DNA of 55,044 nt from the NCBI GenBank assembly GCA_902493535.1, contig CABUQG010000008.1, positions 1-55,044 on the forward strand, given 5' to 3'. Shown here one piece after another: positions 24,226-31,752 of the stretch. A program made the position numbers and the translations under genes. Below the pieces are notes generated by a model, which did not search any database, was not told where the DNA came from, and worked only from the letters and a program-made list of their open reading frames with translations. Source of the DNA: an uncultured Collinsella sp. GTDB lineage: Bacteria; Actinomycetota; Coriobacteriia; Coriobacteriales; Coriobacteriaceae. Each line of letters begins with the position of its first letter. The stretch's first letter is position 1.

Positions 24226-27200
24226 GCGCCTCACCGCACCCCTGCGCCTTGGCGTTCATGATGAGCATCTGAAGACGGTTCTCCACGTTGGCGAAGCTCA
24301 CGTCGGGATCGTAGTCGAGCGGCAGGAACTGCGCCGTGGGATACTGCTCCTTGAGCGCATGGATGAGCCCGCGCCCCACGACATGGTTGGGCAGACACCC
24401 GAACGGCTGCAGGATCACGAAGTTGCGGCAGCCGCGCTTGGCGTGCTCGAGGATCTCCGCCGGAATCAGCACGCCCTCGCCCGCATCGAACGTATGGTGC
24501 AGGATCTTATCGCTCGCGCGCACGAGCTCGGGCATGCGCGTCGGCGGCTCGTAGAGCGGGCTCGCCGCGCCCAGGCGGTCGCAACGGTCGTGCGCGAGCT
24601 CGAACAGGTTGTCCGCCGTGGCGTACCAGGCCTTTTCGGGCAGCGACAGGTCGACGTGGAACTCGCGCGACTGCGCATGCTTGTAGAAATAGGTCTTGCG
24701 GATCACGTCGGTCATGCGCGCCTCGATGACCTCGAGCCCGTTGTCCTCGAGGTAGCGCTCAATCTCGTGGTTGGCGCCGAGATGGAAATTGAGCAGGTAC
24801 TCGCCCACGATGAGAACGGTCGGATGCGGGTTCGAGCGGTCGTACGGAACGGCGTCCATGATCGCAAGCGCGCGTTTGAAGCCCGTCGCCTGGCCTCTCA
24901 GCCCGGAGCGCTCCATGCCCTCGATAACCTCATCGAGCGCGCGGTCGAACGCAGCGTCCGCCGCGCCCTTCTCGAGCTCGTAGGGACGGATGCGCCTAAG
25001 CATGGCCTCGAGGGCATCGATCATGGGAAGACCGTAGGCGATCTGGATGCTCGGGCCAAGGCCGAGCTTGAAGCCCGGATGCGCATTGTGGGCATCGACG
25101 TCGTCGTTGGTGAGCACCGGGACATAGTCGTATCCCGCGTCGTCGAGCGCGCGGCGCAGCAGGGGCATGTAGTGCGTCAGGCGGCAGTCGCCGATATACT
25201 TGCCAGTCACCACGGCGACGTCGTGCGGGTCGTACTTACCGCTCTCGAGTGCCGCGAGCGCCTCGCCGATCACGATTTGCGCGGGGAAGCAGATGTCGTT
25301 GTGCACATAGCGTTTGCCCAGGCGGATGGCATCCTCGCGCCCGATATCAAGGGCCTCGGCGCGCACGCCCTGATTGCGCATCGCCGCGGTCATGAGCCTG
25401 CAGAACGCATGGGAGGTGTTGGGGACCAGCGCGATCTTGTCGTGCCGGTCGCGCTTGGTGTACTTGACCTTATACGGGTCGTCGAGCGGATGGACCGCGT
25501 GCACCCGGGCGCCCTCGGCACGCTCCTCCGCGCGACGACGGTTGACCGACTCGATAAACGAACGCACGCGAATGCCCATGGGACCGGCGACGTCGCTCTC
25601 ATCGAGCTTGATCATCATCGGAACCTTGGAGCCCATCTCGCCCATCATGCGCGCGATCTCGTCGGTGAGATACGCATCGTGGCCGCAGCCGAAGCTGCCC
25701 ATCTGCACGAGCTCGAGCTCGGGCGTCGATGCGACGATGACCGCGCACGACAGCATGCGCGCATGGTAGTTGTTCACGATGTCGATGCGGCTGTTGGAAA
25801 GATCAACGTTGCAGACCCCCGGCACCGCATCGGGCGTCAGCACGGGGATGCCGCGCTCAGAGAAGAGCTTGGGCAGCCCGTGGTTGACCAGCGGGTCGTT
25901 GTGGTACGGGCGCGAAGCGATCACCACCGCGTAGCCGCCGTCCTCGCGCACGTTCTCGAGCACCTGCCTGCCGCGCAGCTGCAGCTGGTTCTCAAACGTC
26001 TCCTGCGCGCGGTCCGCCTGCTCGGTCGCCTTGGCAACCAGGTCGGCATCGATATCGAAGGTCTCCTTGCACCACGCCTTGAGCTGGCGGTTTCGGTCGC
26101 CCTCGTCGTACCAGTGGAACAGCGGCGTATCGAACGGAACGCCGAAACGCTCCTCCGGGTTATCGGAATTGCGCATCACGTAGGGGTATCCCTTTACGAC
26201 GGCGCACATCCACTCGCTGGTAGAGGCGGTGTTTTCGGTGGGCACCGTCGTGATGATGGGCATGAAGATGCGGTCGACGCCGGCGTCGACGAGATTGCGG
26301 ATGTGCCCGTGGACGAGCTTGGCCGGGAAGCACACGGTGTCGGATGTGACGTGCGCCAGACCGCGCTCGTACATCGCCTTGGTGCTGCGTCCCGAGACGC
26401 GCACCTTAAAGCCGAGCGTGCTGAAGAACGTCGACCAGAACGGCATGGTGTCCCAGAACTCGAGCACACGGGGAATGCCGATCGTGACATCGCGCCCCCC
26501 GCAGACGGGAACCGTGGGGTACGACTCGAACAGCAGCTTCTCGCGGTCGACAAAGAGATTGGGGGCAGCCGCGGTCCGGTCGCGCCCCGTGCCGGGTGCC
26601 TGTGCCTCGCAAGCACCCTGCGGACGCAGCTCCTCCGCCGCGGGAACCTCGCGCACGAGCTCATCCCATGAGATGGCGCCGCCGCGCGGGCAGCGATTGC
26701 CCGTGACGTAAAGCGAGCCGTCGCCAAATGCCACGACCGCGCGCTGGCAGCGGTTGTTGCACCGACGGCAGGTAACGCCGCCGAACTCGCGATGCTCGAA
26801 GCGCTCCACGGCATCGAGCCCGATAAACGACGTGCCGGCGTCGCCCTTGCGGCATTCCTCGCGCGCGAGCAGGGCGATACCGATAGCGCCCATCAGCCCC
26901 GGGTGGGGCGCACGCGTGACGGGTTTGCCCAGATACTGCTCGAATGCGCGCAGCACCGCGTCGTTTCGGAACGTGCCGCCCTGGACGACGACTTTGTCGC
27001 CCAGACGGTTGAGATTTGAAACGCGAATGACCTTGGTGAACACGTTCTCGATAATCGAACGGCAGAGACCGGCCATGATGTCGCCCGGACCCTTACCGCG
27101 CCGCTGCTCGGAAACGACGCTGCTGTTCATGAACACCGTGCAGCGGCTGCCGAGAACGGCGGGGGCTTTGGACGAAAATGCCTCGGTCGCGATATCCTCA

Positions 27201-28648
27201 ACGGCTATTCCGAGGTTTTTGGCAAAACCCTCGAGGAACGAGCCGCAGCCCGCAGAGCACGCCTCGTTGACGACGATATCGGTCAGCACGCCGTGGTTGA
27301 GCCAGATGGCCTTCATATCCTGTCCGCCGATGTCGAGCACGAAGGTCGCATCGGGAACGCATGCGCACGCGGCGCGGGCGTGCGCGACCGTCTCGACCGT
27401 ATGGTAGTCGGCGTGGAACGCGCGCGCGAAAAGCTCCTCGCCGTATCCCGTGGTGCCCACGGCATCGATCGCAAGCGTGACTCCCGCTGTCTCCCAGCGG
27501 TTCTTCAAGCTGACAAGACCCTGTTGGGCGACGTCGAGCGGTCTGCCGTTATTAGACGCGTAGAACGAATCGACAAGCTCACCCGCCTCATCGACCAGGG
27601 CGAACTTGGTCGTCGTGCTCCCCGAATCGATACCGAGCGCCACACGCACCGTCTCTCCGGGCGCATACGCATCCGGACCCTTTGCCGGCGTCTCTTTGCC
27701 ATGGCGTGCCGTAAAATCCGCCTGCTCGGCTGGTGTGGCAAAAAAGGGCTGGGCAAGACGTCCCTCCCCGCTTGCGGGCGCGACCGTCTCGAGCTTATCC
27801 AGCCGGACAAAAGCGTCGGGAAGGTCGATCGGTTGGGACGATGCGAACATGTCGGTCAGCGACAGGGCGGCACCGCGCGCGACCATGATCTGCGGATCGC
27901 GCGGGACGATAACCTGATCGTCCGATAGATTCAGTTGCTCCCGGAACACGCGGACCAGTGTGGGGTTGTAGGCGAGCGCACCGCCCTCGAAGATTACCGG
28001 CGGCTCGATGTCGATACCCTGGGCCAGACCGCCGATCGTTTGGCGGGCGACCGCATGAAGCGCCGAAAGCGCCAGGTCGGTGGTAGGAATGCCCTCGTTG
28101 AGCAGCGGCTGGATATCGGTCTTTGCGTACACGCCGCAGCGGCCCGAGACCTCGTGGACGGTCGTTCCCCGGCTTGCGAGCTGCTCGAACTCGCCCGATT
28201 CGGTGCCGACCCCCATGAGCTTTGCCATCTCGTCGATAAATGCACCGGTACCGCCTGCGCACGAGCCGTTCATGCGCATGTCGGCAACCTCGATGTCTCC
28301 CTTATCGTTGGTGCGGAAGAAGATCATCTTGGCGTCTTGGCCGCCCAGCTCGATGGCGCAGCGCGTCTGCGGATAGAACCTGCTGATCGCGAGCGCGTTG
28401 GCGACCACCTCCTGAACGTACGAGGCGCCCAGCGCGGTCGCGATATCGCGCGCACCCGAGCCGGTCACCGCAACGCGCAGCGACTCATGGGGAAAGCGCT
28501 CGGCGAGCTCGCCGAGCATGGCGCGCACGCTCGCTGTCTGACACGCCCCGTGGCGGCGATATCCCCACCACGCCTCGGTCATATCCTCGTGCATCGCGTA
28601 AACTTTGGTCGTCGTCGACCCTACGTCCAGTCCTACTAGCAACGCCAT
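24209..28648 (-). CDS. Giant acyl-CoA dehydratase activase / dehydratase-like multidomain protein
   Basis: 1479 residues in four blocks. Residues 1-270 and about 330-620 are two BadF/BcrA/HgdC-type ATPase domains, each starting GLDVGSTTTKVYA or GIDSGSTTTKFAL. Both keep the GGQDAK/GGQDMK motif and the paired cysteines for a shared [4Fe-4S] cluster: NGSCAGGTGAF with SGRCGVYAKTD, and NEACSAGCGSF with GSRCTVFMNSS. Next is a cysteine-rich knuckle (CRRCNNRCQRA, NRCPRG). Residues about 690-1010 (DUF2229-like) and 1090-1430 resemble the 2-hydroxyacyl-CoA dehydratase/double-cubane-cluster fold with cysteines in TVCFPAKLVHG and DICFPAQIVIG. Activases hydrolyse ATP to push an electron onto a low-potential cluster. 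The chain seems to combine donor and acceptor modules; the substrate is unknown. Confidence 0.85.
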   Translation of the reverse strand: MALLVGLDVGSTTTKVYAMHEDMTEAWWGYRRHGACQTASVRAMLGELAERFPHESLRVAVTGSGARDIATALGASYVQEVVANALAISRFYPQTRCAIELGGQDAKMIFFRTNDKGDIEVADMRMNGSCAGGTGAFIDEMAKLMGVGTESGEFEQLASRGTTVHEVSGRCGVYAKTDIQPLLNEGIPTTDLALSALHAVARQTIGGLAQGIDIEPPVIFEGGALAYNPTLVRVFREQLNLSDDQVIVPRDPQIMVARGAALSLTDMFASSQPIDLPDAFVRLDKLETVAPASGEGRLAQPFFATPAEQADFTARHGKETPAKGPDAYAPGETVRVALGIDSGSTTTKFALVDEAGELVDSFYASNNGRPLDVAQQGLVSLKNRWETAGVTLAIDAVGTTGYGEELFARAFHADYHTVETVAHARAACACVPDATFVLDIGGQDMKAIWLNHGVLTDIVVNEACSAGCGSFLEGFAKNLGIAVEDIATEAFSSKAPAVLGSRCTVFMNSSVVSEQRRGKGPGDIMAGLCRSIIENVFTKVIRVSNLNRLGDKVVVQGGTFRNDAVLRAFEQYLGKPVTRAPHPGLMGAIGIALLAREECRKGDAGTSFIGLDAVERFEHREFGGVTCRRCNNRCQRAVVAFGDGSLYVTGNRCPRGGAISWDELVREVPAAEELRPQGACEAQAPGTGRDRTAAAPNLFVDREKLLFESYPTVPVCGGRDVTIGIPRVLEFWDTMPFWSTFFSTLGFKVRVSGRSTKAMYERGLAHVTSDTVCFPAKLVHGHIRNLVDAGVDRIFMPIITTVPTENTASTSEWMCAVVKGYPYVMRNSDNPEERFGVPFDTPLFHWYDEGDRNRQLKAWCKETFDIDADLVAKATEQADRAQETFENQLQLRGRQVLENVREDGGYAVVIASRPYHNDPLVNHGLPKLFSERGIPVLTPDAVPGVCNVDLSNSRIDIVNNYHARMLSCAVIVASTPELELVQMGSFGCGHDAYLTDEIARMMGEMGSKVPMMIKLDESDVAGPMGIRVRSFIESVNRRRAEERAEGARVHAVHPLDDPYKVKYTKRDRHDKIALVPNTSHAFCRLMTAAMRNQGVRAEALDIGREDAIRLGKRYVHNDICFPAQIVIGEALAALESGKYDPHDVAVVTGKYIGDCRLTHYMPLLRRALDDAGYDYVPVLTNDDVDAHNAHPGFKLGLGPSIQIAYGLPMIDALEAMLRRIRPYELEKGAADAAFDRALDEVIEGMERSGLRGQATGFKRALAIMDAVPYDRSNPHPTVLIVGEYLLNFHLGANHEIERYLEDNGLEVIEARMTDVIRKTYFYKHAQSREFHVDLSLPEKAWYATADNLFELAHDRCDRLGAASPLYEPPTRMPELVRASDKILHHTFDAGEGVLIPAEILEHAKRGCRNFVILQPFGCLPNHVVGRGLIHALKEQYPTAQFLPLDYDPDVSFANVENRLQMLIMNAKAQGCGEAHGETA

Positions 28649-28697
28649 AATGCTCCGTCTCTCGCATTTTTCCTGCTAGAGATATACCACTCTACGT

Positions 28698-28718
28698 AAT
28701 ACAACAGACTGTTGTATT
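28698..28718. promoter_or_regulatory. Perfect 21-bp palindrome, probable TetR operator
   Basis: AATACAACAG-A-CTGTTGTATT is exactly self-complementary around a central base. It lies 50 bases before the start codon of the giant activase gene, the expected place for the operator of the TetR regulator encoded at the end of the same operon. Confidence 0.75.
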
Positions 28719-28735
28719 TAAACTCCGTATAAAAA

Positions 28736-28763
28736 GCGGCTGCCGAAACGCTTCAGCAGCCGC
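28736..28763 (-). terminator. Terminator of the DUF2798-like gene
   Basis: GCGGCTGC (28736-28743) pairs with GCAGCCGC (28756-28763) and is followed on the minus strand by TTTTTATA. It is about 165 bases beyond the stop codon. The intervening 28764-28929 is GC-rich and holds nothing I can name. Confidence 0.75.
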
Positions 28764-28929
28764 CGAATGCACCAACAGATTGTTCTGCGCGCTAGCACGT
28801 CGGGCAACGGAGCAGCACGGGCCCTCCGGTCATGCGCACCGCTCACGCCCGCGATGTCGCCGAGAGAGCTATCCACGCTTAGGGCTCCAACCAAGCAAGT
28901 CGCCCGCGCTCAGCAGATCCCTAAGCGAG

Positions 28930-29478
28930 CTACTCGCACTCAGGAGCCATAGCCTGCTCCAAGAGCTCGGCATGCTCCTCCTCGAAAACCGTCCCCACAG
29001 GGAAGGCGCGACGGAAGACGAAGTGGGAAATCGGACCGGCTACCAAAAGGTTCCACGGCAGCGCCATCACAAAATTATGCGGGATGTTGATCATCCAGAT
29101 CGCGGGCACGGAATACAGGTTCGCAAGGATGCCGCCGGGCATGTGCGTCAGACCCTCGCAGGCACCGTACAGCGCCATGATGATGACCATGGGAACGACC
29201 ATGCAGGAGCTGACGGCGAGCGTCATGGCAAGTGGCGAGCTCTTGCCCGGCGTGACCAGGAATTTAAAAGCGAAACCCTTGGCAAGGGGGCTGGCAACAA
29301 ACCAGTCGCAGCACATGGCAAAAATGTAGGCAACGGGGAAGCCGAGCCACGCGGCGGCAACAACCTCGCCGCTGATGGCCCCATGCTGCAGGGCAACGTT
29401 GTAGATGCTCATCCAGAGCACCATGCAAAAGCACATGATAAAGGTGAACAGCAGGCTCTCTCGTTTGTTGATAGGCAT
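28930..29478 (-). CDS. DUF2798-like membrane protein
   Basis: 182 residues from the ATG at 29478 (MPINKRESLLFTFIMCF). The protein has four hydrophobic helices, at about residues 8-28, 40-62, 78-102 and 122-150. It resembles two tandem DUF2798-type two-helix units. Each unit begins with a polar turn (NVALQHGAISGEVV and EGLTHMPGGILANL). The C-terminal tail FRRAFPVGTVFEEEHAELLEQ is cytoplasmic-looking. I do not know the function; the family is of unknown role. Its mRNA leader contains a terminator-like hairpin (29528-29572). Confidence 0.7.
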   Translation of the reverse strand: MPINKRESLLFTFIMCFCMVLWMSIYNVALQHGAISGEVVAAAWLGFPVAYIFAMCCDWFVASPLAKGFAFKFLVTPGKSSPLAMTLAVSSCMVVPMVIIMALYGACEGLTHMPGGILANLYSVPAIWMINIPHNFVMALPWNLLVAGPISHFVFRRAFPVGTVFEEEHAELLEQAMAPECE

Positions 29479-29527
29479 AAAGGACAAAATCCTTTCTGTG
29501 TTACGCCGCGGCACCACGCAACAAAAA

Positions 29528-29572
29528 CGGGCGGGCAAGATGGAGCTGTTGGGACTTCATCTCGCCCGCCCG
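29528..29572 (-). terminator. Terminator-like hairpin in the leader of the DUF2798-like gene
   Basis: CGGGCGGGCAAGATG (29528-29542) pairs with CATCTCGCCCGCCCG (29558-29572). On the minus strand it is followed by TTTTTGTTG, 50 bases before the start codon. It could be an attenuator of this gene or the end of a short upstream transcript. Confidence 0.6.
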
Positions 29573-29682
29573 TGGTACGTGCGTCTGCGACTACTTATGT
29601 GGTGGAACTACCCTAACACGAACGGCGCGCGCTTCGTAAGCGTTGAGTTTATGGAGATGCAGGGCACCAATAATCCCCCCGA

Positions 29683-29764
29683 CCCCATAAGTTGCGGTGG
29701 AATACGGACTGTTTTGACCCTTTAAGCAGCAATTCAGTCCCTATTTCACCGCAACTCATTGGGG
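29683..29764. repeat. 82-nt inverted repeat after the exporter gene
   Basis: CCCCATAAGTTGCGGTGGAA (29683-29702) is complementary to the segment ending at 29764. The 9-bp block GTTGCGGTG/CACCGCAAC is perfect, and a further CGGACTG/CAGTCC block continues inward. It directly abuts the terminator of the exporter gene. Probably an extragenic repeat or a tandem terminator. Confidence 0.65.
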
Positions 29765-29792
29765 GTGCAAAGTAACCTGTCCCCCTTGCACC
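29764..29792 (-). terminator. Terminator of the exporter gene, GGGACAGG loop
   Basis: On the minus strand the stop codon TAA is followed by GGTGCAA-GGGGGACAGGTTACT-TTGCACC. The stem differs from the other members of this set, but the loop core GGGACAGG is the same. Confidence 0.75.
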
Positions 29793-29794
29793 AA

Positions 29795-31363
29795 TTAGCT
29801 GGTGTGGCGCCAGCGAGGGTCGGTGAGGGTTCTCGCCACGCCCAAGCCAACGGGCAGAAACGCTACGATGAGCACTGCGCGCACAAACCAGCCGAGCATA
29901 TTGACCGTGTCGAAGGTGCACATGTAATACATCGAGCGATACAGATACAAGCCCGGCACCATAATGACAATCGAAGGCACCGTGAGGGCGATGCGCGGGT
30001 AGGTGAGCTTGACTTCAGCCAAGCTTGCGAGCAGCCCCGATACCAGCGCGCCGATAAACGCTGCTGCCTCGGGAGGCATTCCCGTGCTGAGGCCCAGGAA
30101 GGGAATCATCGTCGGCGCATCGACAAGGGTCAGACGCAGGGTATTGGACACGGCGCCGATCAACCCAGCTGCCGCGGCCATCTTTACCGGGCTGTTGAAC
30201 ATCACCGAGAAGCCGAATACGCCAACGAAGCTCATCAGTATGCGCAAGAGCGTAAGAGCCAACGGTGAGAGGCCGAGCGGGGCGAAGTCATCCGGCGCCA
30301 GGCCAACACACTCGGCAACCATCCAACCTACGAGGGTCGCCATCACAATAATCGACACAGCATACGAAAGACGCTCGATTCCACTTCGCATATCGAGCTT
30401 AGCGATGTCGAGGCCTGCCGTAATGAGGGGAAAGCCGGGAATCACAAAGAGCATGGCGCCGATATAGCCTTCTTGGTGCGACATTGCCCCCGGTACGACC
30501 TGGCCAAGGCCGAGCAATGCCAGCAGATACGAAACGCAAGCGAGCGCAACACCAGTCGTCAGCGCGCTAAACTGGCCAAGACCCTGCTTGAGAATATGGG
30601 AGCGAGCAAAGTTGCCGACACCGGCGCCCACAAATGCGCAGGCCATCTCGATAGGGCCGCCGCCGAGCAAAAAGACGAAGGCACCGCAAGCACAGGCTGC
30701 CGCAAGGCCCTGTTGCCAGGGAACGTAGTCGGGCTTTGAGCTCTCAACGGTCTTGAGCATCTCGTGGTATTCGTGCACGGTAAACCGGCGCCCGTAAATC
30801 TCGATTTCCTTTAAGAAGCTCTCCATCATCCAAATGCGATGAGTATTGACTCCCGTTGTGGGTAGGCTGACGACCTCGTTAAAGCAGTGGCCATCTTCGA
30901 TGCAGGTGCACTCAAACGACAGAAGACTCAGGTCGACGTGAATCGTGACGCCGAGCACAGCGGCAACACGATTCATGGTATCGCGCACGCGCCAGGCGCC
31001 TGTTCCGCTTGCCAGCATAAGCATGCCGGTGCGGCAGATAATGGATGACTTATCGGTGAGCGGCGCATCGACGGCAAGTTCATCGCCGGCCGTCACGATC
31101 TGGTGCCAGTCAGTTTTCATATGGAGCGCACCGGCACGAACGCCGTGGTGCATGGGGGCTTTCGAAAGCAGCGAGTCAAGGCGCGAAGGCTGTGGGGGCT
31201 CCGTTGATTCGCCCTCGTCCTCGTCGGGCTCTTCATCGACCAGATCAAATGAGTCAAGCGATGCTGGCTCGCGACGATCGATCAGCTCCTCATCCTCATC
31301 GTCAAAGTAATTGAACTGATCGAGCATGTCCTCTTCGATTGCACGCTCGCTCGCGTCGTCCAT
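29795..31363 (-). CDS. Threonine/serine exporter (ThrE) family membrane protein
   Basis: 522 residues. An acidic N-terminal tail (FDDEDEELIDRREP..., residues 1-65) precedes a soluble DUF1212 region (residues about 95-235) and at least nine hydrophobic helices. The second part corresponds to DUF3815, so the two modules that are often separate proteins are fused, as in Corynebacterium ThrE. ThrE exports threonine and serine using the proton gradient. The N-terminal extension is unusually acidic. The start at 31363 has GGGAG about 9 bases ahead. Monocistronic on the minus strand. Confidence 0.85.
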   Translation of the reverse strand: MDDASERAIEEDMLDQFNYFDDEDEELIDRREPASLDSFDLVDEEPDEDEGESTEPPQPSRLDSLLSKAPMHHGVRAGALHMKTDWHQIVTAGDELAVDAPLTDKSSIICRTGMLMLASGTGAWRVRDTMNRVAAVLGVTIHVDLSLLSFECTCIEDGHCFNEVVSLPTTGVNTHRIWMMESFLKEIEIYGRRFTVHEYHEMLKTVESSKPDYVPWQQGLAAACACGAFVFLLGGGPIEMACAFVGAGVGNFARSHILKQGLGQFSALTTGVALACVSYLLALLGLGQVVPGAMSHQEGYIGAMLFVIPGFPLITAGLDIAKLDMRSGIERLSYAVSIIVMATLVGWMVAECVGLAPDDFAPLGLSPLALTLLRILMSFVGVFGFSVMFNSPVKMAAAAGLIGAVSNTLRLTLVDAPTMIPFLGLSTGMPPEAAAFIGALVSGLLASLAEVKLTYPRIALTVPSIVIMVPGLYLYRSMYYMCTFDTVNMLGWFVRAVLIVAFLPVGLGVARTLTDPRWRHTS

Positions 31364-31609
31364 ATAGACACTCCCTTCCTACCGACTAACCCCCATCCTA
31401 GGCGGCAACGGCTAAAGGAAACATAAAAGAGACGACTGTCATGCGAGCCATGTGTGCAATAGCCGTTGGGTAGTCGTTTGAGAACGCCCCCAATGACTAT
31501 TGACGGCCAAGGCAACGCCGATGCCCTGGCAACAACAGCGAAAGCCCGCCAGAGCGAGCAAGGTCCTTTTGGGGCGAGATGACACCATAGGTTGAGCAAA
31601 AGTCAGCGA

Positions 31610-31708
31610 GCGGGCCGCATTTGTGACAAGGTGACGTGAAACGAAAGGGCGCTGACCTTCTGGTCGCGCCCTTGAAGTTGAACGTCAGATTGTCCAAATG
31701 CGGCCCGC
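31610..31708. repeat. 99-nt fully nested hairpin downstream of lysS
   Basis: The outer arms GCGGGCCGCATTTG (31610-31623) and CAAATGCGGCCCGC (31695-31708) match perfectly over 14 bp. Inside, GACAA/TTGTC, TGACGT/ACGTCA, AAGGGCGC/GCGCCCTT and GACC/GGTC pair in order, ending in a TTCT loop. The remainder of the 31364-31752 gap shows no credible gene. Confidence 0.75.
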
Positions 31709-31721
31709 GCAGCGTCGAGCC

Positions 31722-31749
31722 GTTACGCGGTTTGGTAAAACCGCGTAAC
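31722..31749 (-). terminator. Hairpin immediately after lysS
   Basis: Perfect 12-bp stem GTTACGCGGTTT/AAACCGCGTAAC with the loop GGTA, starting 3 bases after the lysS stop codon. No U-tract follows, so it may stabilise the mRNA end rather than terminate on its own. Confidence 0.65.
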
Positions 31750-31752
31750 TAG

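Noticed and set aside
24092..26671. 859-residue plus-strand frame opposite the giant activase
   Set aside because: Same cause; the minus-strand protein has clear ATPase and cysteine motifs while this frame has none and no ribosome site.
31497..31697. 66-residue frame across the nested hairpin
   Set aside because: No ribosome site, no homology pattern, and its sequence is dictated by the palindromic RNA structure.
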